A stretch of DNA of 64,000 nt from Terriglobia bacterium. Lineage in GTDB: Bacteria > Acidobacteriota > Terriglobia > Acidiferrales > UBA7541. Shown here piece by piece: positions 1 to 8,676 of this stretch; position 1 is the first letter of the stretch; every line of letters begins with the position of its first letter. The stretch is from positions 434,001-498,000 of the forward strand of contig JAIQGG010000001.1 of NCBI GenBank assembly GCA_020072785.1, written 5' to 3'. The position numbers were made by a program, and so were the translations under genes. Under the pieces are notes generated by a model. The model was given only the letters and a program-made list of their open reading frames with translations. It was not told the DNA's origin and ran no database searches.

Positions 1-2
1 CT

Positions 3-701
3 TTTCACCAGAAATTTCAGATTCAGGAATGGCACGAGAATTGGATCAAGCTCAATCTCGACCCGGCCCTGAGCGGTGTCCTGGATCAGGACAACCTGAC
101 CCTGGTCGTTCAGCGCGCCGATGGCATGCAAGCCAGCAAGAGCGGATTCAAATTCTATGCCGCGCGCGAAACGAAGCTGCTGCGCCAAATCCCCCAGCAA
201 TATTTCTCGCTCGACAAGTTCCGCCCCGACTATGCGGCCACATCGAATTGGCAGGCTACCTACACCTCTCCCTCGTCGGCCTCGGCAGAGCCTTTCTTTG
301 CTGGTCTGACCGCCGAGGTGAGGTGGCTGTTTGGGGGGCAATCCGAACTGTCCAGCAGCAAGTTTGATCCGTATGTCCTGCGATCGGGGGATGACTTTTA
401 CGATTTCGGCCATCTGCAGCCGGGCTTCACGCCCGACTCCGCGTGGATGGAGTGGTCGGATATCGGCTGCGATCCGGGCAATCTGGTCACCGCAACCGGC
501 GGAAAATTTGCGATCGAATGGACGAATGACAACCGGCTGCATGTTTTTTGGACGGGAGAAATTTGCAAAGCCCATCAGGGAGGTTTTGGCGTTCAAAGCG
601 ATGATTTTCAAGAGCCGCCAGGGTCGATGTACGGAGTGAACGTCTGGGTGACGGGCCCGCGGGGAGTGGATCCCTGGACAGGAAATCAGGCCCGTCCGTG
701 A
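3..701 (+). CDS. Secreted surface protein, C-terminal part (5' end outside window)
   Basis: The frame is already open at the window edge and ends with TGA at 699-701, so the N-terminus lies upstream. The visible 232 residues align with the C-terminal half of the protein at 8677-10128: both have an LDQDNxTLV strand, then KSGFKFYAxRE, then RIP, and both finish with a VWVTGPRGVxPW motif before the stop. They are clearly paralogues. The upstream part of the complete paralogue has a signal peptide and an IPT/TIG-like beta-sandwich, so this is probably also an exported surface protein. No catalytic motif is visible. The function is unknown; the family assignment rests only on the paralogue in this window. 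Confidence 0.75.
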   Translation, partial: FHQKFQIQEWHENWIKLNLDPALSGVLDQDNLTLVVQRADGMQASKSGFKFYAARETKLLRQIPQQYFSLDKFRPDYAATSNWQATYTSPSSASAEPFFAGLTAEVRWLFGGQSELSSSKFDPYVLRSGDDFYDFGHLQPGFTPDSAWMEWSDIGCDPGNLVTATGGKFAIEWTNDNRLHVFWTGEICKAHQGGFGVQSDDFQEPPGSMYGVNVWVTGPRGVDPWTGNQARP

Positions 702-798
702 GCGTAACGTCCGACTAGCGGCAGCCCACCCTGGAAAGTCAAGGCAGCCAGCGGGCAAGAGCAATGAAATGTGGACGACGCAGACGAGGAGGTGCAGC

Positions 799-1878
799 GT
801 GACAGGAATTAGAAAGACGAAATTGCCGGCGCTTTTGATCCTGGTGCTCGGCGCGGCGCTTTGTCCAGTGATGATCGGCCAGGGATCTCCCAAGCCGCTG
901 AGCAACGCCGATGTGATCAAGATGGTGAAGAACGGCCTGCCGGAATCGGTGATCATCTCCTCCATTCGATCCAGCGCGTCACGATTTGATTTGTCGCCCA
1001 ACGGACTGATCAGCTTGCACAAGGCAGGCGTCAGCCAAAAGACCATGGATGCGATGATGGCGGCTGGTGAAAGCAAAGCTCCCGCTGAGGCTGCGGCCCC
1101 TCCTTCCGGCGCCGCAGCAACAGCCCGCGCACAAGCGCCTCCGCCGCCCCAGACGAAGTCGAAGATCCCCGTGGCGGCTATATTGCAAAATGGGGCCTGG
1201 CAGAAATTGACCGTGGAGAAGGCGCAATTGGCGCAAACCAAGACCAAGCCAACCTCCATGGCCAAGCTGGCTGCGGACAGCGCGCTGCTGCAAGGCTTTC
1301 AGGCCACGATGAACTCCGCCACGGCGGAAGCGGCCAGCCATATTGGTTCGAGAACCGCGGGTTCCGCGCTGGGACAGGCGGGGGGCGTCTTTTCCGGCGT
1401 ACTGGCTCAGCGCAAGCCAAAAATAACCTACGTCTGGGCGATCGCCAATCCTGCCTCTTCCAACGTCTTGCAGGAGGACACACCGGAATTCGCGGTGAGC
1501 TTCGCGGGCTTGCCGGGCGTAAATGCGGAGGACTTCGAGCCCGCCATCGTCAAACTCACTCCCGCGCAGAATGCGTTCCGGCTTGTCGGCGCAACGCAAG
1601 GGAAAGAGGATGCAACCTCCAGTTTCTCCGCTGACTGGGAGATCTATTCCGGATTTCTCGAGGAGCGGGTCAAGATTCAATCCCAGAAAATCGGAGACGG
1701 CCAATATCAGATCTCTCCCGCCTCGCCACTGGCACCCGGGGAATACGGGGTGGTGGTACGCCCGACATCGAAATCCAAGAAATTCTCCGGCGGAGATGTG
1801 GCGCGGTACCAAGGAGACGGAATGATGTTTGGCTCGGTGTGGTCGTTCCAAGTTTCAGCGGGAGAAAATGCACAATAG
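799..1878 (+). CDS. Secreted protein of unknown function with N-terminal helical repeat
   Basis: About 359 residues. I chose the GTG at 799 because an AGGAGG Shine-Dalgarno lies at about 786-792; an in-frame ATG at 769 has none. The N-terminus is a signal peptide (basic residues, then a hydrophobic stretch ending near VMIGQG). Next comes a small helical module, SNADVIKMVKNGLPESVII, followed by FDLS and a KAGVS turn. This module recurs in secreted acidobacterial proteins, as far as I recall. After an Ala/Pro-rich linker there is a mixed beta region with no known catalytic motif. It lies between a surface-protein paralogue and an OmpA-domain protein, which fits an envelope role. The function is not recognised. 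Confidence 0.7.
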   Translation: MTGIRKTKLPALLILVLGAALCPVMIGQGSPKPLSNADVIKMVKNGLPESVIISSIRSSASRFDLSPNGLISLHKAGVSQKTMDAMMAAGESKAPAEAAAPPSGAAATARAQAPPPPQTKSKIPVAAILQNGAWQKLTVEKAQLAQTKTKPTSMAKLAADSALLQGFQATMNSATAEAASHIGSRTAGSALGQAGGVFSGVLAQRKPKITYVWAIANPASSNVLQEDTPEFAVSFAGLPGVNAEDFEPAIVKLTPAQNAFRLVGATQGKEDATSSFSADWEIYSGFLEERVKIQSQKIGDGQYQISPASPLAPGEYGVVVRPTSKSKKFSGGDVARYQGDGMMFGSVWSFQVSAGENAQ

Positions 1879-1987
1879 GAATTTGGAAAGCAGCGTCACA
1901 GGTAATTTCAACAGGCCACGCGGGCTGCGGTTTGAGCCGCGAGAACCAGGGCCAGGCCGGCTAGCTTGATGGTTCGGAGCGAGGGAC

Positions 1988-3628
1988 ATGGACACAACGT
2001 GTTCAAAATGTGGAGCGCCTTTCGGAAAGGAGCGGAGATCTTGCCCGCTGTACGGCACGCAACGCAGCAGCGCCGCGCCCGGCGCTCGCGCGCCACGGCT
2101 TGGATCGAATTCCGGCAGCGCTCAGACGAAACTCGTCGTGGTGATCGCTTTCCTCCTCTGCCTGGCATTGCTAGGAATGGGGAGCCGTATGTACAGGTCA
2201 TACCGGGCCAAGAAGAAGTCCGAAGGATCCGAAAAGAGCTGGAAGAGCCAGGGAGCTGCGAGCACAGCGCCAGCGCCACAGAAGGGCGCTCCGGCCAATC
2301 CCCCCGCAGCCCTTCCGCCCGTCAGCACAAACGCGCCCTCGAAATTCGTTCCGGTCTCGGGGCCAGAAACGGAACGGACGGAAGGAGGGCCGGAGGCCGA
2401 TCTGGTGGTGCGCACGGGCGACATCAACAATCTCGGATTTGGCTGGCCGCAGGGATTCGATCCATTTTCCGGCGAGTCCACACCGCCGCATCCTTTTCCT
2501 TGGACGCCGCCGCCGGGATCGCCCGACGGAACCGACCGCCTGATGATCGGTTCGGCCGTGACGCAAATGGATTACGGCGTCAAGCCGCACGACGGCTACA
2601 GCACTATCCTCAGGCCGGCGACCCCGGCGCCCAACGCGCCTCCCTCCCAGGCGCGGCAGGATTCCATGCCCAGGCCGATCACGCTCGACGTGGGGGCTCT
2701 GCCCGCGAAGATTGACGCGGTCCTGTTCCAGATTTTCGTGGATGATTTTCAGGCGCCTGTCTGGCATTCGCATTTTCAGGTGACGCTGAACGGCACGCGG
2801 ATCCCTTCGTTTGAGGAGGCCATCAACGCGCTCGATCAGACGGGGCCCATCGGCAAGCTGGTGAGCCTCCGGCTGCTGCCCGAATACTGGCCCCTCTTGC
2901 AATCGGGCACGGTCAAGCTGCTGATCGACGATCCGACCACGCACATCCCGGATGGGTATGCGATCGATTTCGTGCGCATTCTGGTGAACCCGCACAAATT
3001 CAAGTACGAAGTCTCGCTGGCGGCCTCTGTTGTGGACGCTGACAAACACTCCCCGATCGCGGGGGCTACCGTGACCGCGGCGCTCGTTTCTACAGCGACC
3101 GACCGGCATGGGAAAGGTGCTCTAAAGGAACTGCCCGCAGGCCTGGTGGTTGCGAGCGCAAGCGCTCCAGGCTACGATGCGGACTCCGTGACGGTTGACC
3201 TCGTGGCCGGACAGACCGGCAAGGCCGAATTTCAATTGCACCGGCATGAGGAAGGCACGGCTGCGCTGGAGCGCGCCATTGCGCAGACCGGCTCGGCCAC
3301 TATTTATGGGATACATTTCGACACGGGCTCGGCAAAGCTGAGGCCCGACAGCGCGCCCGCGCTGGCCTCCATCCTCGGACTGATCAATGGCCGCCCCGGA
3401 TCGCGCTGGATCATCGCGGGACACACCGATAATCAGGGCGGCAGCGACGACAACCGGAAGCTTTCCGAGGCCCGGGCAGGTTCGGTTGTCGCATGGCTGG
3501 GCGCGCATGGAGTGGAGGCAAACCGGCTAGCGCCGAAGGGTTTTGGAGCGAGCCGGCCGGTCGCCGACAATGCGAGCGCCAACGGGAGGGCGCTCAATCG
3601 GCGCGTGGAAATGGCGCCGGCAAATTAG
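1988..3628 (+). CDS. Membrane-anchored OmpA-like peptidoglycan-binding protein
   Basis: The protein has 546 residues and an ATG start behind a GAGGGA ribosome site. It opens with a zinc-ribbon-like head (Cys5, Cys8, Cys19), but the expected fourth Cys is Tyr in CPLYG. A single transmembrane helix follows at about 49-70. The middle is proline-rich plus a carboxypeptidase-regulatory-like sandwich (SPIAGATVTAALV). The last 120 residues are an OmpA domain: IHFDTGSAKLRPDS, IIAGHTDNQGG, LSEARAGSVVAWL and NRRVEM. OmpA domains bind diaminopimelate in peptidoglycan, so the C-terminus should be periplasmic and the N-terminus cytoplasmic. It probably ties an inner-membrane element to the wall. The C-terminal assignment is secure; the head's role is not. 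Confidence 0.85.
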   Translation: MDTTCSKCGAPFGKERRSCPLYGTQRSSAAPGARAPRLGSNSGSAQTKLVVVIAFLLCLALLGMGSRMYRSYRAKKKSEGSEKSWKSQGAASTAPAPQKGAPANPPAALPPVSTNAPSKFVPVSGPETERTEGGPEADLVVRTGDINNLGFGWPQGFDPFSGESTPPHPFPWTPPPGSPDGTDRLMIGSAVTQMDYGVKPHDGYSTILRPATPAPNAPPSQARQDSMPRPITLDVGALPAKIDAVLFQIFVDDFQAPVWHSHFQVTLNGTRIPSFEEAINALDQTGPIGKLVSLRLLPEYWPLLQSGTVKLLIDDPTTHIPDGYAIDFVRILVNPHKFKYEVSLAASVVDADKHSPIAGATVTAALVSTATDRHGKGALKELPAGLVVASASAPGYDADSVTVDLVAGQTGKAEFQLHRHEEGTAALERAIAQTGSATIYGIHFDTGSAKLRPDSAPALASILGLINGRPGSRWIIAGHTDNQGGSDDNRKLSEARAGSVVAWLGAHGVEANRLAPKGFGASRPVADNASANGRALNRRVEMAPAN

Positions 3629-3779
3629 CAGCGATGGAGACTTTCCGCGGCGATGCAGCAAAAGAACGAGGCGGCGGAGCGACCTTCGGCTTGGTCTGTT
3701 TTCTTCCGAGCCGAGCTGAAGCAGAGACGCGGTAAAACGAATCGGCGTGCAATAAATCGGCAATTTCAAGGAGGAATGG

Positions 3780-4304
3780 ATGCGAAAGCTAGTCGTTCTG
3801 GGCGTGTTTTTCTCGTGGGTTCTTGTGGCCATGGCGGGTGATAAGGTCCAACCGCTCAACATCAAGACGGGCCTCTGGCAAGTAACCATGACCACCGCGG
3901 TCAGCGGGCGTCCCCCGATACCCGCGGATGTCCTGGCCCGGATGAGTCCGGAACAGAGAGCCAGGTACGAGGCGGCGATGAATAAGATGGCCTCTGGAGC
4001 GCCAAAGACCAGGACCCGCAATAACTGCGTGACAAAGGAACAATTGAACAAGGACCCGTTCAGTGACGAAAAGAAATCGTGCACCCGGACCGTGCTGAAG
4101 TCGACCGGAAGCAAGATGGAGATACGAGAAGTGTGCGAGGGTGACGGCGTAAAAAGTGACATCACCATACAGATTGAGGCCCTCAATTCCGAGAACATCA
4201 AAGGGTCGAGCCACGTCACTGCAGCGGGCGGCGATAAGTCCATGAACGTCAGCACAAACTTCACCGGGAAGTGGATCGGCGCGGTGTGCACCGACAAGAA
4301 GTGA
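3780..4304 (+). CDS. DUF3617 family exported protein
   Basis: The protein has 174 residues, with an ATG at 3780 preceded by AAGGAGG at about 3768-3774. A short signal peptide (MRKLVVLGVFFSWVLVAMA) leads into NIKTGLWQVTMT, the typical opening of DUF3617 proteins, followed by the Cys-containing CVTKEQLNKDPF segment and three further Cys (CTRTV, EVCEGD, AVCTDKK) likely to form disulfides in the periplasm. DUF3617 has no established biochemical role. It is transcribed in the same direction as the OmpA-domain gene 150 bp upstream, with its own ribosome site. Confidence 0.85.
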   Translation: MRKLVVLGVFFSWVLVAMAGDKVQPLNIKTGLWQVTMTTAVSGRPPIPADVLARMSPEQRARYEAAMNKMASGAPKTRTRNNCVTKEQLNKDPFSDEKKSCTRTVLKSTGSKMEIREVCEGDGVKSDITIQIEALNSENIKGSSHVTAAGGDKSMNVSTNFTGKWIGAVCTDKK

Positions 4305-4364
4305 GAACCAAGCCTGGACGGTAGAGCGGTTGGCTCTCTTGCCGCTCACTCCCGCGGGCTTCGG

Positions 4365-4383
4365 TGTCCCATGTGATGGGACA
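4365..4383. other. Perfect 8-bp inverted repeat in the 4305-4632 gap
   Basis: TGTCCCAT and ATGGGACA flank a GTG loop. It lies in the 328-bp gap between the convergent DUF3617 gene and the IPT-repeat gene. No T-run follows on either strand, so an intrinsic terminator is not demonstrated. I see nothing else convincing in this gap. Confidence 0.4.
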
Positions 4384-4632
4384 TCCCCTGACACGCTAGA
4401 AGGCCGGGCAGGCAATCACCGCGGCGAACTCGTCCGGCAGTGAACTGTTTTGGAAGGAAGCAATTCCAGCCTTGGGCTGCGGGAGAATGCAAGGATGTTG
4501 CGAAGGCAGAGTAACCAAGAAATAGCATTCTTGGTTTAAAAGGGCGATTCGTTTGGGAAGCTTCCGGCTTTCGAGAAAGCCGCACGCCGCACGTTTTCCT
4601 GGCGACAAAAATTTCCGCAGCGTGGCGCGAGA

Positions 4633-7600
4633 TTACATCATGCGGTGGTGGCCCCAGACGACGGTCCAGACCAGGGCCAGCACTTCATCCCTGATGTTGG
4701 TGTTGCTGATGACGTCCTTGCTCTGGGTGGTGTTGCCCTGGAAGGAGAGGGTGCTGAATTTCAGGTCGCCCGGCATGGTCCAGGAGATGCGCCCGCCGTA
4801 CTGCGTGGTGGTCAGGTTGTTGGTGAGGATGCCGGTGAGCAGCTCGGTGCGCGTCTGGTTGTAGGAAATGACGGGCTGCACCTGCAGGTGCGTTTTCTGC
4901 CAGAGGAAGACCGGCTGCAAGTAACCGCTGAGCGTGCGCGTACCGCCGATGGTGCTCTTTTCCGCGGAGATCCAGTTGACGCTGAAGTTGGTGTTGAGCT
5001 GGAAGAAGCTGGCGGCGTTCAGGCTGGCGCCCATGAGCACGGAAGAGGTGATGGTATCGGCGCCGGTCATCAGGTTGTTGCGGAACCAGTCGCGCGCCCC
5101 GCCCAGGCTCAGCGTCCAGCGGCCCACCTGGCGGGCCACGGTCAAGTTGCTGCCCAGGTCGCGTTGATCCGCTTCCAGCGCCGCCTGCTGGTCCGGCGGC
5201 AGGAGCAGCACCGCCGCGGGAACATTTCCGGTCGTCGTCAGGGTTTCGTGCGCGGCCAGGGTCAGCGTGGTTTTCGGCCCCAAGGCGCGTGACCAGCTCT
5301 CCATCAGGCCGTTCATGCGGATGGCCGGAGAGGACGCGGAGCCCACGTTGCTTTCCAGAAAGGAGTAGCTCAGGGAGAAGGTGCCCGCGGCGGTAGGCAG
5401 CGCCGCCGTGGAGGTGATGCCGCGGCGCCCCGGATTGCTCATGGCGCTCAGCATGGGATTGGCCGGCGAGGAGAAATTCTCGCCGACGTCGAAATATCCG
5501 AAGTTGAGCATGGCCCGGCCGAGCGAGCCGGCGATGCCGGAGCGCCAAGCGCGTCCGAAAGTGTGCTGCGGGGAGCCCGCGAGGTCCAGGGTGTTGTAGC
5601 CCCAGGCGTATTCCGAATTCCACAGCCAGCTCTGCGAGAGGTGCACCTGCAGGAGCGCGCCGTAGAGATCGCCGCCGCCGGCGGTCAGCGCCGAACTCAT
5701 GGAGGACTCTCCGCTTTCCTGGCTGCCCAGCCACATCAGGCGCAGTTCCACGCGCTGCTTAGGCAGGGGCAGATCCCAGCTGGCGCCGAGAATCTGCTGG
5801 TGGAAGGCCAGGCCGGAGCCTCCGCCCGGGGCGAGGTCATTGGTGTTGGCGTAGAAGCCGAACGTGCCTCCCGGTGTCTTCAGCTGCGTTTCCACGCCCT
5901 GGCGGGGCACCGCGGTGGTGATGAACTGCGAGTTGAGATACAGGGCCGGTGCGACGATGCCGAAGCGCAGGTTGAATCCCCAGTTGCCGCGCTGCAGCCC
6001 GGTTTGCATCACGTAGTCACCCACGCGCCCGAGGCTGGTGCGCATCGCATCCGGAGCGAGCGTGCTGTTGAGCAGGCCGCTGCCGTTCATCTGCACGGTC
6101 CAGCCGTTTTCCCGGAAGATCAGCTGCTGGCCGAAGGTCAGGGCATTCATGTCCGCGGCGGAGCCGGAGACCCAGTTGGTGTTGGCGCTGAGCTGCGATT
6201 GCATCTCCATGGTGGGACCCTGCTGCGCTTCGCCCTGCTGTGCAGCGGTGGCCGCGGCTTTGATTTCGGCGGGGGTCTGCGCGGGAGGCGCTTCGGCGTC
6301 GGTGCCGGACTGCACGGGCGTACCCCCGGTGGAAGTGCCCATGTTTTCGGCGGCGACCTGGGCGCCGGCTTTCACCGTGAATTTCCAGCTGGCGGTGTCC
6401 GGGCCGAGGGTGACATTCACCTTGTGCTCGCCGTCGCTGAGGGGGATGGCCGGGGTGTAGGAAACCGTGGCTTCGGAGACCTGGGCCATGGAGGTCACGT
6501 CCGTGTCGTCCACCATCAGCGCCAGGTCAAAGGCATTCACTGCGGTTTTGAACTCGATCTTCAGCAGGCCTTTCGGATCGCTCAGAGTGCTGTCCGCGGC
6601 CGGCGTGCGGTTGACGATCTGCGGGCCGAGGTCGGCGGGCAGCGGCTCCGCGGGCCGCGAAAAATCGCGCTCCGGGCCGCCCGTCCGGTAGGCGGCCAGC
6701 ACGAAACCCGGAACCCCCGGCTGCTCCGCGCGGCTGGAGCGCGAAGCGGGCGGCGCGGGCGGTTCGAACATGTGCGTGGGTCCGGTCAGAATCGTGCGGC
6801 CCTCCGGGGTGACCGCATCCACGCGCCAGTAATAGGTTTTCGCGGGATCCCACTTGCCGGACAGCGCGCGCAGGTCCACGCGGGGATCGGCGGTAAGGTA
6901 GCGGCGCAGCGGTTTGCTGCCCTGGGGGTCGCTGCTGATGGTGATGCGGTAGACGTAATGGCCCTGCAAGCCTTCCCATTCGAGAAGGGGATTGCCGGCC
7001 GAGGTCAGGCGCGGACGTTCCGCGGTGGCCGCCAGGGCGTTTTCCGGGAAGCGCCGCAGCAGGCGCATGGGCACCGGCTTGCGCGTCTCGCCGGACATCT
7101 CCACGGTGCGCACCGACCAGTAGAGGTCGCCCTGCGGCAGATGCTCCCAGACGTTCTGGGGTACGACCCATTCGTTATCGGTGGCGTCGTGCCATTCCGT
7201 GATCGTCGAGAGATAGGGCCGCGCGGAAAAGCCGACCTGGTACTTGGCCGCGCCCGGCACGGGCGTCCAGCGCAGCCGCGGCAGCAGATTCATCTTTATC
7301 CCCGCGCCGTAGGGCGGAGAGAGCAGGCGCTGCAGCTGCCAGGTGCCGGGATTGACGACCACGGTGACGGGCCTGGAGAGCAGCTGGTTGGGCTGCAGGA
7401 TGCGCAGCTCGACGGTGTGCGAGCCGAGGAACGAAGTCGGGAAGGGATGCCGGCTGCGGATGGTCACGCTCTGCCCGCCGGCGAAGACCGCCGCGAACTG
7501 TTCGGTGATGTTGCCGTCCCACAGCCAGGCGCCGACCACGCTGCCGCTGCCCGTGCCGGCGAGGGTGGCTTCGCCGAAGAGGTCGTCGCCCTGCATGACC

Positions 7601-8358
7601 AGCGTGCCGTTGCGGGGGTGCAGGATCGAAAGAGTGGTGATGGAAAGCGGCGCGCCCAGGGAGTTGCCGGCAACCACCTGCAGGGGCTGGGTCGTTCCAA
7701 CGTTAAAACCCGGGGTGGCTATCGTCGAGGTGCCGTCGAGGTTGCGCACGTCCACGGCGCGCAGGCCCAGCAGGGCCCCCGGGCTCACGCTGACGACGGC
7801 GACGATGATGTTGCTGTTGAGCACGCTGACGCTGTCGATGGAGATGTCGCCCGCCTGCGTGGCGGCGTTGGACTGCAGCAGGCTGGGGAGTGGCGGCGAG
7901 ATGACCACCGTGGCCCCGGCACGGAAGTTGCTGCCGATCAGGGTAAGACGCAGCCCCGCGGCGCCCTGTGCCGATATGCCCGGCGCCACACTGGTCAGCG
8001 CGGGCGGCGGGAGAGCGGTGACGAGCAGATTGACGGTATTGGAAACGGGACCGGCCGGGAGAAAGACGGTGATGGCCAGCGCCCCGGGCGTGGCGATATC
8101 GGAAGCCAGAATCGTGGTTTGGAGCTGGTTTGCGGAAAGGAAGACCGTGGCGCGGCTGACGCCGTTGACCTGCACGAGGGCATTCGCCGCGAAATTGGCG
8201 CCGTTGACCGTCAAGGTGAAGGCTGGCCCGCCGGCCGCTACGCTGGGCGGATTGAGCGAGGTGATGGTCTGCGCAGAAAGCTGCGGCGCCGCCAGAAACA
8301 AGACGAACAGAGCGAGCCCGATGGGAAGCGAAGGGATGCGGAGTGGTCTGCGCGTCAT
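4633..8358 (-). CDS. Large IPT/TIG-repeat secreted protein with outer-membrane-barrel-like C-terminus
   Basis: The protein has 1241 residues. The ATG at 8358 has GAGG 8 nt upstream. A signal peptide ends in the AAPQLSAQ region. Two IPT/TIG domains follow at about 30-110 and 115-215 (ITSLNPPSVAAGGPAFTLTV; LTSVAPGISAQGAAGLRLTL). Next come fibronectin-like segments with PRLRWTPVPGAAKYQV and YYWRVDAV, and an Ala/Gln/Pro linker at about 640-700. The last 500 residues are rich in alternating polar and hydrophobic strands (GNWGFNLRFG, GTFSLSYSFLES, WTLSLGGARDWF), resembling a beta-barrel. It is probably an outer-membrane protein with exposed adhesion-type domains. The ligand is unknown. A long open frame on the opposite strand is a GC artefact. 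Confidence 0.8.
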   Translation of the reverse strand: MTRRPLRIPSLPIGLALFVLFLAAPQLSAQTITSLNPPSVAAGGPAFTLTVNGANFAANALVQVNGVSRATVFLSANQLQTTILASDIATPGALAITVFLPAGPVSNTVNLLVTALPPPALTSVAPGISAQGAAGLRLTLIGSNFRAGATVVISPPLPSLLQSNAATQAGDISIDSVSVLNSNIIVAVVSVSPGALLGLRAVDVRNLDGTSTIATPGFNVGTTQPLQVVAGNSLGAPLSITTLSILHPRNGTLVMQGDDLFGEATLAGTGSGSVVGAWLWDGNITEQFAAVFAGGQSVTIRSRHPFPTSFLGSHTVELRILQPNQLLSRPVTVVVNPGTWQLQRLLSPPYGAGIKMNLLPRLRWTPVPGAAKYQVGFSARPYLSTITEWHDATDNEWVVPQNVWEHLPQGDLYWSVRTVEMSGETRKPVPMRLLRRFPENALAATAERPRLTSAGNPLLEWEGLQGHYVYRITISSDPQGSKPLRRYLTADPRVDLRALSGKWDPAKTYYWRVDAVTPEGRTILTGPTHMFEPPAPPASRSSRAEQPGVPGFVLAAYRTGGPERDFSRPAEPLPADLGPQIVNRTPAADSTLSDPKGLLKIEFKTAVNAFDLALMVDDTDVTSMAQVSEATVSYTPAIPLSDGEHKVNVTLGPDTASWKFTVKAGAQVAAENMGTSTGGTPVQSGTDAEAPPAQTPAEIKAAATAAQQGEAQQGPTMEMQSQLSANTNWVSGSAADMNALTFGQQLIFRENGWTVQMNGSGLLNSTLAPDAMRTSLGRVGDYVMQTGLQRGNWGFNLRFGIVAPALYLNSQFITTAVPRQGVETQLKTPGGTFGFYANTNDLAPGGGSGLAFHQQILGASWDLPLPKQRVELRLMWLGSQESGESSMSSALTAGGGDLYGALLQVHLSQSWLWNSEYAWGYNTLDLAGSPQHTFGRAWRSGIAGSLGRAMLNFGYFDVGENFSSPANPMLSAMSNPGRRGITSTAALPTAAGTFSLSYSFLESNVGSASSPAIRMNGLMESWSRALGPKTTLTLAAHETLTTTGNVPAAVLLLPPDQQAALEADQRDLGSNLTVARQVGRWTLSLGGARDWFRNNLMTGADTITSSVLMGASLNAASFFQLNTNFSVNWISAEKSTIGGTRTLSGYLQPVFLWQKTHLQVQPVISYNQTRTELLTGILTNNLTTTQYGGRISWTMPGDLKFSTLSFQGNTTQSKDVISNTNIRDEVLALVWTVVWGHHRMM

Positions 8359-8381
8359 GAAGAAAGCCTCGTTTCTATGTA

Positions 8382-8429
8382 ACGGGGCCAGCAGCCCCGT
8401 AAATTCACAGCCTGCCTCATCCGGCAGGC
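8382..8429 (-). other. Two perfect hairpins in the 5' leader of the IPT-repeat gene
   Basis: The 8359-8676 gap separates divergent genes. On the IPT-gene side it holds two perfect inverted repeats: ACGGGGC/GCCCCGT at 8382-8400 and GCCTGCC/GGCAGGC at 8410-8429. The nearer hairpin ends 24 nt before the start codon, just ahead of the ribosome site. They could modulate translation or act as attenuator arms. I could not match them to a riboswitch class. The rest of the gap shows no clear element. Confidence 0.4.
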
Positions 8430-8676
8430 ACCCATCTGTTAACGGTGGAGTGAGGAAAAACCTCCAGAATTATCCTTGCCGGTCGTCCGGTTGCCAATGG
8501 GATTTTCCGGAGCCGGCTCTGACTGTGCAACAGCGTTCTCTCCGCGCGAGCAGGGCCGTGCTGCGCCGGTCCCCGCGGTGGCTGCGGGCATCCGGGGCAG
8601 GTTGACCAGTGCAACTTGCAGTGTTAAGGTCTTTCGCATTCACCAGACAACTCTACTCACTGGAGGACCACCACGT

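Noticed and set aside
5563-8382. 939-residue open frame opposite the IPT-repeat gene
   Set aside because: No recognisable domain or ribosome site; composition is a shadow of the real gene.
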